Source: an uncultured Lachnospiraceae bacterium | GTDB taxonomy: Bacteria > Bacillota > Clostridia > Lachnospirales > Lachnospiraceae | Assembly (NCBI GenBank): GCA_910579285.1 | Contig: CAJTTT010000004.1 | Coordinates: 1 to 56,009, forward strand | Direction: 5' to 3' | Length of the DNA: 56,009 bases | Shown: positions 53,842-56,009 of the stretch, piece after piece | Position numbering within the stretch: the stretch's first letter is position 1 | Layout of the letters: each line of letters opens with the position of its first letter | The notes under the pieces: model-generated | What the model was told of the DNA's origin: nothing | Databases searched by the model: none | What the model saw: the letters and a program-made list of their open reading frames with translations, nothing else | Made by a program: the position numbers and the translations under genes

Positions 53842-54864
53842 TCAACCGTCTTTCCGCCTGCCAAAAAAGAGATACAAAAAGAACGGCGCGCCAAGAAACG
53901 CCGTGATGGAACCGATCGGTATCTCATGGGGCGGCGTGAGGGTTCTTGCCGCCAGGTCACACAAAACAAGAAACATTCCTCCGATCAGCGCGCTGGCCGG
54001 AAGCGTGCGTCTGTGAGCTGCGCCGAAAAACCGCCTTGCGATATGGGGCACAATCAAATCCACAAAGCCGATAATCCCCACAAAGGCTACCGCCGTCCCT
54101 GTAAGCGCCGCCACCGCCGTCATCAGTCTGCCTCTGACACGGCGCAGATCCACCCCCATCGCAGACGCCTGCTCCTCCCCGAAGGTCATCACATCAAGTT
54201 CCCCCGCATAGCGCAGAAAATAGAGAAAAACCACAGCCGTGACAGGCAGAAGCGCCCACACCGCGCTCCACTCCCGCATGGAAAAGCTGCCAAGCTGCCA
54301 GAGCTGGATGCGCTGCGCATGGGCCGGAGACCCGGTCGCCAGCAGCGACATGACTGCGTTGCAAAACAGGGAAACCACCATGCCTACCAGTATGACAGTC
54401 ACATTGGACATTCTCCGATCCAGTTTTGCCGAAAGAAACAGCACAAAAAACACGGTGCCGAGCGCAAAACTCAAACTGACCGCAGGCAGAAGAAACGTGC
54501 CAAGCCCTGTCAGGGTACCCCCCAGCACTATGACGAGAGCCGCGCCCAGTCCCGCGCCGGAGGATACCCCCAGCCCAAAAGGAGACGCCAGCGGGTTTTG
54601 CAAAAGCGACTGCATCACGCCGCCGCAGACAGAAAGCGCCGCCCCTGTCAAAAAGGCAAGCAGCACCCGCGGCAGGCGCATATCTAACACCATGACGCTG
54701 TAATTTGCAGGAATGTGGTCCGGCAGCGGCATGTGAAAGATACGCCCCGTCACAATCGCCAGAATATCCCCCGGCGGTACATACACACTGCCCACACCGA
54801 TTCCAAGCAGCACCGCCGCCAATGCCGCAAGGAAGAGCATCCCCATTTTTACCCCCGTTCTCAT
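53842..54864 (-). CDS. FecCD/BtuC-type ABC importer permease
   Basis: A 340-aa protein with about ten membrane helices and the family motif VGFVDLIVPHIAR. It overlaps the binding-protein gene by 4 nt (ATGA). Works as a dimer with the ATPase. Confidence 0.93.
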   Translation of the reverse strand: MRTGVKMGMLFLAALAAVLLGIGVGSVYVPPGDILAIVTGRIFHMPLPDHIPANYSVMVLDMRLPRVLLAFLTGAALSVCGGVMQSLLQNPLASPFGLGVSSGAGLGAALVIVLGGTLTGLGTFLLPAVSLSFALGTVFFVLFLSAKLDRRMSNVTVILVGMVVSLFCNAVMSLLATGSPAHAQRIQLWQLGSFSMREWSAVWALLPVTAVVFLYFLRYAGELDVMTFGEEQASAMGVDLRRVRGRLMTAVAALTGTAVAFVGIIGFVDLIVPHIARRFFGAAHRRTLPASALIGGMFLVLCDLAARTLTPPHEIPIGSITAFLGAPFFLYLFFGRRKDG

Positions 54865-55952
54865 TCTTCCCCGAATCGCTCCGGGTAGAGCGCCTGCGCC
54901 ATCTGTTCCACCGCCTTTACGATATTCTGGTCCGGCAGAGAAGACGCCATATTGTCGATATAGTAAACCTCCTTATTCTGCACGGCGGACACGCCGGCCC
55001 AGCCCTCTCTGCCGAGGATTTCCTCCACAGGCGCATCCATATAATTTACATTAGTAAAAATAACATCCGGGTTGGCCGCCACCACAGTCTCACCCTCCAC
55101 GGAAAGCCAGCCGCTCTGGTCAGCCAGCACGTTCCTGCCTCCCGCCAGCTCAATCAGCTCATGCAGATAAGTGCCGCTGCCGCTGCTATATAAGTAGGGC
55201 GCAGGGGAAATTTCAAAATAGACACTCTTCTGCTCTTCCGCCGGGATATCGGAAACAATAGCGGAAAGTCTGGAAAGCTCCGCATCCATCTCCTCTATCA
55301 CACGCTCTCCTTCCTCCGGCACACGCAGGGCCGACGCCAAAAAGCGAATATCACTGCGCACCCCTTCCACGCTCTCGCTGGTGGGCACGCAGATCACGCA
55401 CACGCCCGCATCAATCAGCGGCTGATAGGGCGCTTCCTGATCGTAGAGAGAAAGGTTTGACACCAGAAGCATATCCGGCGCAAGTGCGGTCAACTGTTCT
55501 ATGTCCGGGTTTACTGTATCAAAAGTCGGAACATCCCCCGGCAGTCCCACAAGACCTACGCTCTGTAAATCGTAGCCGGTTATCTTCTCCTCCACGCCAA
55601 GAGCCACCAATGTTTCGCAGATCGAGGGCGCAAGCGCCACCACGGAATCTACCTGATCCGGGATTGCGATGGACGCACCGCTCGGGTCTGTTGTGGGAAG
55701 CGTCTGTGACGGTTCTGCCGCGGTCTCCGTTTGTGCGGACTGTGCTTCTATCGATTCCGTTTCCGTTTGTGCAGGCTGCTCTTCCTTTGCTTCCGTTTCC
55801 GTTTGCGCAGACTGTGCTTCCGATGCCGCTTTGTCAGGCTGCGCTGCAGGTGTTTCCCCGCCGCAGGCCGGCAGGGCAAGCAGCAGCACGCCCAGCGCCC
55901 ATGCCATAATCCTCGTTTTCACTTTACGCTGTTTTTTCATTTCTTTTTTCAT
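54861..55952 (-). CDS. periplasmic-type binding lipoprotein of the importer (BtuF/FecB type)
   Basis: About 363 aa. Signal peptide with lipobox LALPAC, a Thr/Gln/Glu linker containing three repeats of (S/P)AQTETE (about 45-85), then the FecB/BtuF fold (VVALAPSICETLVALGVEEKI broken by Cys; PDMLLVSNLS; PAPYLYSSG). It captures the ligand outside and delivers it to the permease. The ATG behind GGAG is preferred. Only about 50 nt of its upstream region are in the window, so a possible riboswitch cannot be judged. Confidence 0.9.
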   Translation of the reverse strand: MKKEMKKQRKVKTRIMAWALGVLLLALPACGGETPAAQPDKAASEAQSAQTETEAKEEQPAQTETESIEAQSAQTETAAEPSQTLPTTDPSGASIAIPDQVDSVVALAPSICETLVALGVEEKITGYDLQSVGLVGLPGDVPTFDTVNPDIEQLTALAPDMLLVSNLSLYDQEAPYQPLIDAGVCVICVPTSESVEGVRSDIRFLASALRVPEEGERVIEEMDAELSRLSAIVSDIPAEEQKSVYFEISPAPYLYSSGSGTYLHELIELAGGRNVLADQSGWLSVEGETVVAANPDVIFTNVNYMDAPVEEILGREGWAGVSAVQNKEVYYIDNMASSLPDQNIVKAVEQMAQALYPERFGEE

Positions 55953-55979
55953 GTTTTTCTCCATTTCTGCGCTGCTTTT

Positions 55980-55998
55980 GTCTCAACTTTGTTGAGAC
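55980..55998. other. short hairpin upstream of the importer operon
   Basis: Perfect stem GTCTCAAC-TTT-GTTGAGAC at the right edge. It may be the terminator stem of an upstream leader or riboswitch, or an unrelated terminator; context is cut off. Confidence 0.45.
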
Positions 55999-56009
55999 GC
56001 CGCATAAAT

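Noticed and set aside
1..56009. CRISPR array, insertion sequence, prophage or tRNA genes
   Set aside because: No regularly spaced direct repeats, transposase, integrase or phage structural genes were seen, and no tRNA cloverleaf apart from the tRNA-like part of tmRNA.

Overview
The window reads as chromosomal DNA of an anaerobic low-GC Gram-positive of the class Clostridia, most likely a Lachnospiraceae-type gut commensal. This is inferred from the CIRCE-controlled groESL operon, the secG-rnr-smpB-ssrA block, a bifunctional RelA/SpoT, clostridial-type signalling proteins, and a Cys-rich peptide maturation system whose relatives are clostridial. No species can be named from sequence alone. Nearly all genes lie on the minus strand.

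Layout. 1-365: the 5' tip of a 16S rRNA gene with its promoter, reading out of the left edge. 0.4-4.3 kb: a lipoprotein, an orphan sensor kinase and a divergent diguanylate cyclase. 4.4-9.3 kb: an RND-type efflux pump and its lipoprotein adaptor. 9.5-15.6 kb: a signalling operon (chemoreceptor, small membrane protein, OmpR-type regulator, hybrid kinase). 15.7-19.5 kb: tmRNA, smpB, rnr and secG.

19.5-35.9 kb is the most interesting part: a ribosomally made Cys-rich peptide (RiPP) locus of the clostridial CLI_3235/CcpM type. In transcription order it has a BlaI-like repressor, a BlaR1-like M56 membrane protease, an ABC exporter, a broken maturation protein (copy 2), an acyl-carrier-related protein, a 52-aa Cys-rich precursor, two FtsX-type permeases, one ABC ATPase, two more permeases paralogous to the first two, the radical SAM maturase, an intact maturation protein (copy 1), a remnant of a second acyl-carrier-related gene, a 61-aa Cys-rich precursor, and an S8 protease. 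Both promoters (upstream of the repressor and of the exporter) carry the same palindrome, TGATTAC-N5-GTAATCA, at the start point. The locus is therefore very likely switched on by BlaR1-type proteolysis of the repressor. The two precursors share the spacing CxCxxCxxC at the same residue positions, and each is followed by a stable stem-loop.

36.3-44.5 kb: a leucine-rich-repeat protein, a MoxR ATPase/VWA pair, a TraX-like membrane protein, a metallo-beta-lactamase-fold hydrolase and RelA/SpoT. 44.6-46.8 kb: a cysteine hydrolase and a divergent WYL regulator sharing a palindromic operator, plus a small XRE regulator. 47-49.2 kb: groES-groEL under CIRCE. 49.3-52.4 kb: three small membrane proteins, two of them with zinc ribbons, and a degenerate GGDEF protein. 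52.5-56 kb: a cobalamin/siderophore-type ABC importer with a corrinoid-adenosyltransferase-like gene.

A second unusual signal is a family of structured intergenic repeats, four clear copies at about 37.3, 38.9, 42.1 and 48.7 kb. Each abuts the stop codon of the upstream minus-strand gene and keeps the same fold through compensatory base changes. More diverged multi-hairpin elements sit after secG, rnr and groEL.
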